Part shown: piece by piece, positions 1-6,354 of the stretch
How positions within the stretch are numbered: position 1 is the first letter of the stretch
Layout: each line of letters begins with the position of its first letter
DNA from: a virus
Virus record (IMG/VR): IMGVR_UViG_3300028196_000042
Location: 1-34,730 of that record
Length of the DNA: 34,730 bases
Direction: 5' to 3' (one strand)
The notes under the pieces: generated by a model
What the model saw: the letters and a program-made list of their open reading frames with translations, nothing else
What the model was told of the DNA's origin: nothing
The model's database searches: none
Position numbers and translations under genes: made by a program

Positions 1-254
1 GCACCAGAACATATAACGTCATTGACGCACATAGCAACGAGATCCTGACCAATAGTGGTGTAATCATTAGCAATCCTACAGATATTAATTTTAGTTCCGA
101 CACCATCAGCACCAGATATAAGCACAGGTTTATCATATCCTGATGGCACTTCCATCATTCCACTGAACCCACCAATGTTAGGTGCCAATACTTTTAGATA
201 CTCCACAAAGGAACGTCCCTTGATAATGTCAACACCAGAAGTTTTATAGTCCAT
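1..254 (-). CDS. purM: Phosphoribosylformylglycinamidine cyclo-ligase (AIR synthase), N-terminal part
   Basis: Only the first 84 codons are inside the window; the gene runs off the left edge. PurM closes the imidazole ring of AIR from FGAM and ATP in de novo purine synthesis, in the cytoplasm. The PurM start is recognisable: DYKTSGVDI near residue 2, then the ATP/substrate loop SGADGVGTK around residues 50-58, then DLVAMCVND around 72-80, all diagnostic of bacterial PurM. The ATG at 254 lies inside the end of the preceding 58-residue ORF (11-base overlap), so translational coupling is likely. Phage purM with purC fits cyanophage host takeover, where nucleotide supply limits genome replication (established for the group, inferred here). 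The active half cannot be checked. Confidence 0.93.
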   Translation of the reverse strand, partial: MDYKTSGVDIIKGRSFVEYLKVLAPNIGGFSGMMEVPSGYDKPVLISGADGVGTKINICRIANDYTTIGQDLVAMCVNDVICSG

Positions 255-420
255 TTTTAAATAACTCCTTGACATATTTCTTTAATCGTCCTTTTACACC
301 CACCAAGTTCAACGAATGTTGTACATCCTTTTCTGGGTTTCCAGGTGTATTTGTATCATCTTTGTTATGCATTTTTTGGTACTGTTCAGCACCCAAATTA
401 TCTAAAAAATCATTCATCAT
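244..420 (-). CDS. Small hypothetical protein between purC and purM (58 aa)
   Basis: A 58-codon ORF starting MMNDFLDNLG and ending KKYVKELFKNGL. Its ATG at 420 overlaps the TGA of the preceding 89-residue ORF in an ATGA arrangement, and its end overlaps the purM start by 11 bases. This chained overlap is the main reason to accept it as coding. The protein is hydrophilic, has no cysteines and no signal or membrane segment, and carries a basic cluster (KGRLKKYVKE) near the C-terminus. I do not recognise a family. It probably serves partly to couple purM translation to the upstream genes, which is inference. Confidence 0.7.
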   Translation of the reverse strand: MMNDFLDNLGAEQYQKMHNKDDTNTPGNPEKDVQHSLNLVGVKGRLKKYVKELFKNGL

Positions 421-686
421 GTGAGTTCTCCTGCTCTAATTTTTTGTAATCGGTCAAGTTTCCATACAATATACTCCATGGTGGGTACACACTGAGGATT
501 CCATCCAGCAAAGGTGGAGTGTTCTCCACTTGGAATCTGCCAACAAGGAGCATCATCGTTGTCAAGGTCTAATGATTCTCTATAAGCATCATCACCAAGT
601 AGAACAACTGCTCTCTCTGCCTGATTCAAATTACCGAAACAAGCAAATGCATTCTTCTTAATCTCCTCAGGGATTTCGTGTTTCAT
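417..686 (-). CDS. Hypothetical protein in purine operon (89 aa)
   Basis: An 89-residue soluble protein starting MKHEIPEEIKKNAFACFGNL, with a segment rich in Asp and Trp (DNDDAPCWQIP) and a C-terminal helix-like stretch EYIVWKLDRLQKIRAGELT. No signal peptide, membrane segment or catalytic motif is visible. Two Cys residues lie in unrelated contexts. It overlaps both neighbours by four bases (ATGA), placing it in the operon purC, 79-aa ORF, this gene, 58-aa ORF, purM. Small proteins of this kind are common in cyanophage genomes. I cannot assign a function. Confidence 0.75.
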   Translation of the reverse strand: MKHEIPEEIKKNAFACFGNLNQAERAVVLLGDDAYRESLDLDNDDAPCWQIPSGEHSTFAGWNPQCVPTMEYIVWKLDRLQKIRAGELT

Positions 687-922
687 TCTAATGCAAATTC
701 AACTTCTTCATCAAGTTCCCAAGAATCTTCACCCTCAAGATAATTCTCTAGCTTACCAACTAATTCTGATGGAAACTCATCAACAAACATTCCCCATGTT
801 CCGGTTTCCACCGGATCAGGTTCCCAAGTGCATACTTTCACATCCTCATATTGAGAGAAAATAAACTCAACAATATTTGTTTGGTCGTCTTCAGTTTTGC
901 AGTAAATTTTAAGATCGTTCAT
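683..922 (-). CDS. Small acidic hypothetical protein (79 aa)
   Basis: A 79-residue, very acidic protein (MNDLKIYCKTEDDQ at the start, ending in DEEVEFALE). Its ATG at 922 overlaps the purC stop in an ATGA junction, so it is translationally coupled to purC. The C-terminal half is almost a continuous acidic stretch. Acidic small phage proteins are sometimes DNA mimics or inhibitors of host enzymes, but nothing specific supports that here. No domain is recognised. Confidence 0.72.
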   Translation of the reverse strand: MNDLKIYCKTEDDQTNIVEFIFSQYEDVKVCTWEPDPVETGTWGMFVDEFPSELVGKLENYLEGEDSWELDEEVEFALE

Positions 923-1617
923 TGGATTGCTAAAGGTTGTAGTCGGTCAAGGATTTCACGATAAGCAGGAACAATATCCCCCTCATCGTTTCTGAATAGA
1001 TCTTTATCAAATCTCTCATCACTACCAATCTTCCATAGTCTCATACTATCAGGACTAATCTCATCTGCAAGGTATAAATCACCATGAGCATCATAACCAT
1101 ACTCAACTTTAAAGTCAACCAGATCAATACCTAAAATGTAGAACATCTGACGGAGATAATCATTAACTCGTAATGTCATCTCAATAAAAGGGTCAGGGTC
1201 ATATCCCATCAGACGCACACGGTCTGGTGTCAGGAGAGGGTCATGCTTGCTATCATCCTTCAGAAAGAACTCAACAATAGGTTGTGGAAGTGGAGCACCT
1301 TCTTGAAGAGTTGTCTCACGAACAATAGATCCAGCAGCACGATTTCTACAAATAACTTCTAAAGGAACAATATCAACCTTCTTACAAATCATCTTATTTG
1401 CACCAACCATATTGATGTAGTGATTGGGGATATGTTCTTTGGAAAGTTTCTCAAATATAATTGATGAGATGCTACAGCAGAGGGATCCTTTTCCTAAAGG
1501 ATGATCAACCATCTCACCGTTTCCAGCAGTTACTTTGTCATGATACTCAATGATGACACGTTCAGCATCATCACCAGCATATACAGTTTTAACCTTGCCT
1601 TCAACAATTACTTCCAT
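919..1617 (-). CDS. purC: SAICAR synthetase (phosphoribosylaminoimidazole-succinocarboxamide synthase)
   Basis: PurC joins CAIR and aspartate with ATP to give SAICAR in purine biosynthesis. The 232-residue product has the family signature from its first residues: VEGKVKTVYA (ATP-binding N-lobe), EYHDKVTAGNG, then ICRNRAAGS around residue 90, KDDSKHDPLL, and the C-terminal VDFKVEYG and ADEISPDSMRLW motifs that bind substrate and metal. The length is normal for a bacterial PurC. The frame stays open 19 codons upstream to 1674, but those residues do not resemble PurC and would span a terminator hairpin, so I choose the ATG at 1617. That ATG directly follows the U tract of the terminator and has no Shine-Dalgarno sequence. 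It heads the coupled group ending in purM. Confidence 0.95.
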   Translation of the reverse strand: MEVIVEGKVKTVYAGDDAERVIIEYHDKVTAGNGEMVDHPLGKGSLCCSISSIIFEKLSKEHIPNHYINMVGANKMICKKVDIVPLEVICRNRAAGSIVRETTLQEGAPLPQPIVEFFLKDDSKHDPLLTPDRVRLMGYDPDPFIEMTLRVNDYLRQMFYILGIDLVDFKVEYGYDAHGDLYLADEISPDSMRLWKIGSDERFDKDLFRNDEGDIVPAYREILDRLQPLAIQ

Positions 1618-1644
1618 AAAAAAAGAGAGTGTTTTATCACCCTC
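1618..1644 (-). terminator. Intrinsic terminator after the secreted-protein gene, abutting purC ATG
   Basis: On the minus strand GAGGGTG, a six-base loop (ATAAAA) and CACTCTC form a 7-bp stem with one G-U pair, followed by seven Ts. The next bases are the ATG of purC. It lies 45 bases past the stop of the 94-residue gene. Confidence 0.75.
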
Positions 1645-1645
1645 T

Positions 1646-1674
1646 ATTGTAACACATCTGTCAATTGAAACCAA
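1646..1674 (-). promoter_or_regulatory. Putative sigma70 extended -10 promoter for purC
   Basis: Reading the minus strand: TTGGTT, a 17-base spacer, then TACAAT preceded by TGT (extended -10). The predicted start, about 7 bases after the -10, falls near 1639. That is at the end of the 5' arm of the adjacent terminator, so the purC transcript would lack the hairpin. Spacing and hexamers are seen; activity is inferred. Confidence 0.5.
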
Positions 1675-1689
1675 CCATTCAATAATACA

Positions 1690-1974
1690 TCACTTAATAA
1701 TAACTTTAATCTTTGTCTGGGTATTCTCATGACGATGCTGGTGTGCCCAACAAGATTTTAATGGGAGTACTTTTCTCTCAGTGTACCATCCCCACTTATC
1801 ATATTTTGTTACATATTTAATTTTTTTGCAACGTTTCCAATCCAGTCTAACCATCACACCTTTTTCAGGATAAGAATAAGACCAATTGGTTCTAGGAGTT
1901 CTAGGATGAGACATTGCGGGTGATGCAATCAAAAGAGCACTTGCACCCAAGAGAAAAGATTTAATCATTTTCAT
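1690..1974 (-). CDS. Small secreted or periplasmic hypothetical protein (94 aa)
   Basis: The protein begins MKMIKSFLLGASALLIASPAMS, a typical signal peptide: basic n-region, hydrophobic core and AMS before a likely cleavage near residue 22. The mature part of about 72 residues is basic and aromatic-rich, with two Cys (KRCKKIKY and KSCWAH) that could form a disulfide in the periplasm, a His-rich stretch HQHRHE, and the end TQTKIKVIIK. The ATG at 1974 has no clear Shine-Dalgarno. A TATAAT lies at 1989-1994, with no good -35. It sits between hsp20 and purC and is followed by a terminator. Family unknown. A phage gene exporting a product suggests envelope modification or exclusion, but that is speculation. 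Confidence 0.75.
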   Translation of the reverse strand: MKMIKSFLLGASALLIASPAMSHPRTPRTNWSYSYPEKGVMVRLDWKRCKKIKYVTKYDKWGWYTERKVLPLKSCWAHQHRHENTQTKIKVIIK

Positions 1975-1996
1975 TATAAAAAAACTATATTATATA

Positions 1997-2431
1997 TCAA
2001 AACCAGTCCTTTCTCTGGTGATGTTCAGGCACAATTCTCCCAAGTGTAATTGCTAATAACCCTGCCTCAAACTCAACTGATCTAACTTCCGTGTCCTCTG
2101 CCAATGTCCAAGCTCTGGTGAAAGATCTTTGAGCCACTCCTCTATGGATATATGTCTCATCTTTCTCCGTGCTTGCTCTTTCCCCCTGAATGAATAATTT
2201 TCCATCTTGAGTATATACGTTAACTTCATCCTGTTTGAACCCGGCAAGAGCAAGTTCTAATTTAGATTCAGTATTACTTACATGAATTAAATTATATGGA
2301 GGGTAATTTGCTGTAGTTTCATGTGTATTGAATAGACGATCAAAGTATTCATCCATACCAATACTATTACGATTGATTCTTTCCAGAAGCTGCGGAAGAT
2401 CTGCAGCACCGTACCTCATTAGGTTTCCCAT
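1997..2431 (-). CDS. hsp20: Small heat shock protein, Hsp20 / alpha-crystallin family
   Basis: A 144-residue protein with an alpha-crystallin core in about residues 40-130. It runs from YPPYNLIHV through LELALAGFKQDEVNVY, GKLFIQGERA and SFTRAWTL to the conserved GLLAITL (GxLxI) strand. Hsp20 is an ATP-independent holdase; in T4-like cyanophages it is a near-core gene thought to help virion protein folding. The frame extends to 2509, but the ATG at 2431 is preceded by AAAGGAGAAGTACAA, a strong Shine-Dalgarno, and gives the usual cyanophage start MGNLMRYGAADLPQLLERIN. The upstream ATG at 2509 abuts a terminator and would add residues unlike Hsp20. It is transcribed separately from regA. Confidence 0.95.
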   Translation of the reverse strand: MGNLMRYGAADLPQLLERINRNSIGMDEYFDRLFNTHETTANYPPYNLIHVSNTESKLELALAGFKQDEVNVYTQDGKLFIQGERASTEKDETYIHRGVAQRSFTRAWTLAEDTEVRSVEFEAGLLAITLGRIVPEHHQRKDWF

Positions 2432-2492
2432 TTGTACTTCTCCTTTTAAAGCGAGATTTGATTGTGTGGACCCCGAAGGCATCCATAAGTAT

Positions 2493-2501
2493 ATAGTATC
2501 A
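2493..2501 (-). promoter_or_regulatory. Putative extended -10 promoter for hsp20
   Basis: The minus strand shows TGATACTAT (extended -10, TGnTACTAT) about 60 bases upstream of the hsp20 ATG and just after the regA terminator. No good -35 is seen, which is tolerable for extended -10 promoters. Confidence 0.35.
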
Positions 2502-2509
2502 CAAAGCAT

Positions 2510-2533
2510 AAAAAAAGAGGTGTTGCCACCTCT
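2510..2533 (-). terminator. Intrinsic terminator at the end of the gp62-regA operon
   Basis: Minus strand: AGAGGTG, a GCAA tetraloop (GNRA type) and CACCTCT form a perfect 7-bp stem, followed by a run of Ts and then ATG. It lies 18 bases past the regA stop. Confidence 0.85.
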
Positions 2534-2550
2534 ACATTTTTATTCGGTTT

Positions 2551-2991
2551 TCAAGAATTTTCTTCTTGAGGTTTTTTCTTTGAACCAATATTATACTTGG
2601 TTTCCAAAATCCAATCTTGCTTATCTTTATATGCAAGAACTTTAATTTGATTTAAAGGTGCAATATCGGTAATTCCTTCAGGATTAATTACACTAATTAA
2701 TCCCCAGTCAGCAAGAAGTTGAGTAATTCTATTCCTTCTTTGGACATCATTTACTGTAAGATTTGCTGGTTTACCATCAAGAGCAAACAACTCTTTAAAA
2801 TGAACTAGATAATACTTTCCTTGCTTATGAAGAATATGACAAGATTGATAAATCTTTTTTACTTTTCTTGAAGCAACCCCAATTCGAGTAAGTGTTTCAC
2901 GAACCTTCAGAAAATCATCTGGTTCATTTAGTACAATTTCAACCATTTTATCTGGTGACCAGTTCACTTCTGGTTCCTGAACTACACTCAT
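2551..2991 (-). CDS. regA: RegA translational repressor
   Basis: A 146-residue homologue of T4 RegA (122 aa). Shared landmarks are EIVLNEPDDFLKVRETLTRIG near residues 18-38, the strongly conserved YQSCHILHKQGKYYLVHFKE around 48-67, and LLADWGLI near 93-100. RegA binds AU-rich initiation regions of early mRNAs, including its own, gp44, gp45 and gp62 in T4, and represses translation. The N-terminal dozen residues and the C-terminal tail GSKKKPQEENS extend beyond the T4 protein. The ATG overlaps the gp62 stop by four bases, the same gp62-regA order as T4. A strong terminator follows. Confidence 0.94.
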   Translation of the reverse strand: MSVVQEPEVNWSPDKMVEIVLNEPDDFLKVRETLTRIGVASRKVKKIYQSCHILHKQGKYYLVHFKELFALDGKPANLTVNDVQRRNRITQLLADWGLISVINPEGITDIAPLNQIKVLAYKDKQDWILETKYNIGSKKKPQEENS

Positions 2992-3368
2992 TTTCTTCCT
3001 CCAATATCAAGTTTTTGTTTTATAAAATTAAGTTGTTCTTTAGAAAGAATTTTTAAAGATTGTTCGGCTTTCTCATTACTATATCCATAATAAGATTTAA
3101 CTGCTTCAATATCTTTTATTTTTTCTTTTCTCAACCAAGGAGAGAATCTCTTCTTAACCCTGACAATATTTATAAGAAAATCATATTGAAGTTTTTTATT
3201 CAATGAGGGATTCATATTTAACTCATTAACAAGCAATATACAATCAATACTTCCAGATAAACACTTATTAACTATGTATGGAGGATATTCTTTTTCTAAC
3301 GATGGGTCTTCATCAATTAAATTATTTTTTGTTTGATTAATACTGTTCAACCAGTCTTTCAGTTCCAT
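2988..3368 (-). CDS. 62: Clamp loader small subunit, gp62-like
   Basis: A 126-residue protein immediately upstream of regA, as gene 62 is in T4. Recognisable segments are YPPYIVNKCLSGSIDCILLVNELN, LQYDFLINIVRVKKRFSPWLR and a Lys-rich C-terminus. With gp44 it forms the ATP-driven loader that places the gp45 clamp on primer-template DNA. It is clearly shorter than T4 gp62 (187 aa); the missing part is C-terminal, and short forms are usual in cyanophages. It has no nucleotide-binding motif, as expected for this subunit. Its start region (AAATAATGGAACTG) is AU-rich with little Shine-Dalgarno, plausible for a RegA target. Confidence 0.87.
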   Translation of the reverse strand: MELKDWLNSINQTKNNLIDEDPSLEKEYPPYIVNKCLSGSIDCILLVNELNMNPSLNKKLQYDFLINIVRVKKRFSPWLRKEKIKDIEAVKSYYGYSNEKAEQSLKILSKEQLNFIKQKLDIGGRK

Positions 3369-3371
3369 TAT

Positions 3372-3665
3372 TTAAAGAATAAGTTTTTTTTCGTCAGGGG
3401 TTACAAGTTTGCTACCAAACATTTGGTCATACTTTTTACACACATCTTCTTGAACTTCCGCAATGTAAACAATATGATTTCTAGAAATAGTAATTTCAGG
3501 TTTGTCCTTACTAATCACAGTTGCCCATGGTGCAAATCCAACACCAGTATTTGTAGGAAGAACTACAAGTCCATTTCTCACAGTAATAGTAGTTTCATCT
3601 TCTGAAACAAACTCTGCCACAACTTCTTCACCAGTAACAACACGAATAAGTTTTATTTCAATCAT
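3372..3665 (-). CDS. Small beta-barrel (Sm-like) hypothetical protein, paralogue of 10525-10935
   Basis: A 97-residue, beta-rich protein starting MIEIKLIRVVTGEEVVAEFV. The pattern 'IKLI-GEE..., acidic turn, hydrophobic strand, V-, PW, then strand with I/V and a C-terminal Y' matches the protein at 10525-10935, so the two look like paralogues. Short strand-rich proteins with GEE-type hairpins in phages and cyanobacteria often adopt an Sm-like barrel that can bind RNA. The fold is inferred from pattern only. It lies between the small membrane-protein gene and gp62 inside the clamp-loader cluster, with three bases between its stop and the gp62 ATG. Confidence 0.75.
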   Translation of the reverse strand: MIEIKLIRVVTGEEVVAEFVSEDETTITVRNGLVVLPTNTGVGFAPWATVISKDKPEITISRNHIVYIAEVQEDVCKKYDQMFGSKLVTPDEKKLIL

Positions 3666-3841
3666 TAACGTAACTCCCTAATAATAAGATCTTGCAATTG
3701 TAAATTAGCATTTGCCATTAGTCTATACCCAGTACCAACATAAAGTTGACCCACTAATACAGAGACTGTAGCAATTCCCCAAAAGTAATAATAAAATCTA
3801 GACTTTACTTGTGCTTTTATTTTTTCTTTGTTTTTACTCAT
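3665..3841 (-). CDS. Small single-pass membrane protein (58 aa)
   Basis: A basic, Lys-rich N-terminus (MSKNKEKIKAQVKSR) leads into an aromatic and hydrophobic segment (FYYYFWGIATVSVLVGQLYVG, about residues 16-36), consistent with one transmembrane helix. A short soluble tail follows. The positive-inside rule suggests a cytoplasmic N-terminus. An ATG four codons upstream (3853) overlaps the GAGGAA Shine-Dalgarno that serves the ATG at 3841, so I use 3841. It overlaps the preceding gene by 8 bases and shares one base with the next. Function is unknown; tethering of replication proteins to the membrane is only a possibility. Confidence 0.75.
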   Translation of the reverse strand: MSKNKEKIKAQVKSRFYYYFWGIATVSVLVGQLYVGTGYRLMANANLQLQDLIIRELR

Positions 3842-4028
3842 ATGTTTCCTCAATTAATTCTAAATCCTCAATTTGGTCCACTGTAACTTCATTGTCCGCA
3901 ATACGATACCAATGTTTAATTTCCCCACAAATATCTGGTCTTTCTCCCAAATATTCAAATTCATCACATTTATTTTCACGTAACCATGCTTGGAGACGAT
4001 GGTGCATGAGGTCTGTTTTACTAATCAT
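3834..4028 (-). CDS. Small acidic hypothetical protein downstream of gp44 (64 aa)
   Basis: A 64-residue protein starting MISKTDLMHHRLQAWLRE with an acidic C-terminus (TVDQIEDLELIEETYE). It contains two Cys (KCDEFEY and DICGEIKHWY) and an aromatic KHWYR. Its ATG overlaps the gp44 stop by four bases, indicating co-translation with the clamp loader. No family recognised and no membrane segment. Confidence 0.75.
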   Translation of the reverse strand: MISKTDLMHHRLQAWLRENKCDEFEYLGERPDICGEIKHWYRIADNEVTVDQIEDLELIEETYE

Positions 4029-4975
4029 TTAAAATTACACTCCACCATAATTTCTGTTAATGCTGCTAGGAGGTTTATTTCTTGGTCTGCGACGAACGCA
4101 GATTGATACTGATACTTAGCAACAATGAGCACAGCAGCAGCAATGCTAGGACCGTCAACGGTGCCATAAAGAGAGTCATAAACACGACGAAGAAGTACAC
4201 CAGAATCATTATCCAAATTAGAAACGACCCACTTCCGCACCTCGGGAAAGTTTTTTTCCTTAAGGTTCTTAATAAGTTCATCTGTTTTTACCTCCGAAAA
4301 ACAAGCAAGAATACCAGTGTCAATTGTACCACTGACAGAATAACGTTGACACTCATTTAATACACGTCTCCAATCAGGGAAGTGCTTATTAATAAGTTCT
4401 ACCAGGACCTTGTTATCATATTCAACACCTTCTGCATCCAAGATTTGTTGGATACGTTGAAAGAAGGATGCCGCAATTTTTGGTTTGTCCTTTCCTTTGA
4501 TCCCAAACTCAACGACTGCACATCGGGAGTGAAGGGGTTCAATGATTTTGTTTTTATAGTTACATGTGAGGATGAATCGGCAGTTGCCACTAAACTCCTC
4601 AGTAAACGCCCGTAAGAGGAGTTGTACATCATTGGTTGTGTTATCTGCCTCATCAATGATGATGACTTTGTGTTTTGCAGTTGACGTAAGCGATACGGTC
4701 GAAGCAAAGTTTTTCGCATTATTTCTGACAGTATCGAGGAATCGTCCCTCATCGGATCCATTGATGACATAATAATCTACTCCGATTTCATTACATAGTG
4801 CTTTTGCGACAGTCGTTTTTCCACATCCTGCAGGTCCTGCAAGAAGCATATTAGGAATCTCTCCACGTTCAGCAAAATCTTGGAAAGTTTTTTTGATATT
4901 CTCTGGGAGAATACATTCTTCAATAGTCTTGGGTCGATATTTCTCAACCCAAAGAAATTCATCACGAATAGACAT
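4025..4975 (-). CDS. 44: Clamp loader ATPase subunit, gp44-like (AAA+)
   Basis: A 316-residue AAA+ ATPase of the RFC/gp44 type. It begins with the family box WVEKYRPKTIEECILPENIK (residues 9-28). The Walker A motif GPAGCGKT is at 47-54, Walker B IIIDEAD at 105-111, sensor 1 LTCN at 136-139, and the SRC arginine-finger motif HSRC at 149-152. With gp62 it forms the loader for the gp45 clamp and stimulates the phage polymerase. Length agrees with T4 gp44 (319 aa). It lies 5 bases after the oxygenase gene and overlaps the next small ORF. The start is in an AU-rich context without a strong Shine-Dalgarno, compatible with RegA control. Confidence 0.97.
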   Translation of the reverse strand: MSIRDEFLWVEKYRPKTIEECILPENIKKTFQDFAERGEIPNMLLAGPAGCGKTTVAKALCNEIGVDYYVINGSDEGRFLDTVRNNAKNFASTVSLTSTAKHKVIIIDEADNTTNDVQLLLRAFTEEFSGNCRFILTCNYKNKIIEPLHSRCAVVEFGIKGKDKPKIAASFFQRIQQILDAEGVEYDNKVLVELINKHFPDWRRVLNECQRYSVSGTIDTGILACFSEVKTDELIKNLKEKNFPEVRKWVVSNLDNDSGVLLRRVYDSLYGTVDGPSIAAAVLIVAKYQYQSAFVADQEINLLAALTEIMVECNFK

Positions 4976-4980
4976 AATAA

Positions 4981-5688
4981 TTACATTTTTTGATTAAAGT
5001 CTCGTTCTAAGTCATTCATTATATTTTGTAATACAAAATAAGGTTCTTGTTCAACATCCTCAATATTTTCCATTACTGGCAGATTACCATATCCATGTTT
5101 GTCTACTAAAGCAGAACAAACAATTTTAATATCTCCCCATATTTTTCTAATACGTGGGTCTTTAAATTTTGATTTAGTCCAAAATACAGACACATATCTT
5201 ACACCACTAATAACTGGATTAACCTGATGTGGAATTCCAGTTTTATATGTTATAGCATTTCCTGCTGGTAACTTAAATTCTAATGGTCCATTTAGAGTAT
5301 TAAGACATAGTTCTCCACCACTATAAGTTTCAGGGTCAGATAAAAAGACAGTAGTACTGAAATCACCATTATCTGGGGAATCATGATGAGCTTTATACAT
5401 TCCCCCAGGAACAGTTTTTGTTATCATTGGTGTCCCACTACATTCAGGTGCAGTAAATGAGAAAAATTTTACAGTAGAGTCAACACCAGAAAAAACTATA
5501 TCAGTAATTTGATTTAATGATTCTATTGGTCCAGTCATCTCTTCATTTTTTTTTATTTTTTTATGTCCATCAGAATCACCAAAAGTACGGAGACCAGATG
5601 ACCATTCAGAATCTCTTCGATTAATCAATTCTTGAATTAATCTTATTTGAGATTCATCTAAAATTTTTCTCACATAATAGTCACTCAT
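4981..5688 (-). CDS. 2OG-Fe(II) oxygenase (prolyl hydroxylase / PiuC-like)
   Basis: A 235-residue oxygenase that would use 2-oxoglutarate, O2 and Fe(II). The iron ligands are visible: H101 and D103 in KAHHDSP and H154 in GIPHQVNPV, followed by R164 (SGVRYVSVFW), the usual 2-oxoglutarate anchor. FLSDPETYSGGEL between them is typical of the PKHD/PiuC group. The substrate is unknown. Such genes are frequent in T4-like cyanophages, with nucleic-acid or protein hydroxylation proposed. I use the ATG at 5688, giving MSDYYVRKILDESQ as in the family; the frame reaches 5712 but that overlaps gp45 more. It overlaps the gp45 end by 8 bases and precedes gp44, an unusual place between clamp and clamp loader. 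Confidence 0.92.
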   Translation of the reverse strand: MSDYYVRKILDESQIRLIQELINRRDSEWSSGLRTFGDSDGHKKIKKNEEMTGPIESLNQITDIVFSGVDSTVKFFSFTAPECSGTPMITKTVPGGMYKAHHDSPDNGDFSTTVFLSDPETYSGGELCLNTLNGPLEFKLPAGNAITYKTGIPHQVNPVISGVRYVSVFWTKSKFKDPRIRKIWGDIKIVCSALVDKHGYGNLPVMENIEDVEQEPYFVLQNIMNDLERDFNQKM

Positions 5689-6346
5689 AATTGGAATCAG
5701 GTTCAAGTGCAACGTAATACGTCAGATTATATTTAGGATTAGTAAACTTAGATAAAAGTTTTTGAGAAACAGTTACATCATAAGTTCCGGGGATAATTTT
5801 AATATTTTCAACTTTAAAGTTAAATGTAAAGTTATCATTTGTTTCACCGACAATAATCGAAAACTCATTTGATGTGTCGTTCTTTTTATCACGGACAACA
5901 AGTTTAACAACACCATCCTCACCAATAGCAGAAAGATCAGGGAGTTGATAAACAGCAGATGCTTTGATTAACTTATCAAGTTGTGAGTGCTCAAGTTGAA
6001 AAGAAACATCTTCTGTTGGAAGTTTCAATTCTTTATCTGGAGGTGTGACAATAACATCCGGGTCAGCAAAGAAATACTTAACACGTCGTTTTCCTTCACG
6101 AATAATAACATGAGAATTATTTTCAAAATCCAAATCTGGATCTTGATGAAGTCCAAGACCATTCAAAAACTGATTAAGGTCATAGATTGCAAAATCCTTT
6201 GGAAAGGACTCCTTTACTTCTGCTTCAGCAAGAATGTTTTTCATCACACTAATAGTGCTGAGTTTAGAACCACTTTTAACTAGAATTGACTGGTTAATAG
6301 AAGCAAAGTTTTTAAGAATAGTAATAGTTTCAGGAGAAAGTTTCAT
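5681..6346 (-). CDS. 45: Sliding clamp, gp45-like DNA polymerase processivity factor
   Basis: A 221-residue clamp subunit. It matches T4 gp45 at the start (MKLSPETITILKNFASINQS), at AIYDLNQFL near residue 54, and at the end (NFKVENIKIIPGTYDV and YYVALEPDS). A ring of three encircles DNA and tethers the polymerase. In T4 it also contacts gp55 and gp33 to activate late promoters. The frame is open from a TTG at 6358, but the ATG at 6346 gives the conserved N-terminus. No Shine-Dalgarno stands out, and the region is AU-rich as expected for a RegA target. Length is close to T4's 228. Confidence 0.96.
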   Translation of the reverse strand: MKLSPETITILKNFASINQSILVKSGSKLSTISVMKNILAEAEVKESFPKDFAIYDLNQFLNGLGLHQDPDLDFENNSHVIIREGKRRVKYFFADPDVIVTPPDKELKLPTEDVSFQLEHSQLDKLIKASAVYQLPDLSAIGEDGVVKLVVRDKKNDTSNEFSIIVGETNDNFTFNFKVENIKIIPGTYDVTVSQKLLSKFTNPKYNLTYYVALEPDSNYE

Positions 6347-6354
6347 AGCAAATT

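Noticed and set aside
1618-1674. N-terminal extension of purC starting at the ATG at 1674.
   Set aside because: The extra 19 residues do not resemble PurC and would be encoded across a terminator hairpin and a promoter -10.
2432-2509. N-terminal extension of hsp20 from the ATG at 2509.
   Set aside because: The ATG abuts a terminator, has no ribosome site, and a strong AAAGGAG site precedes the ATG at 2431.
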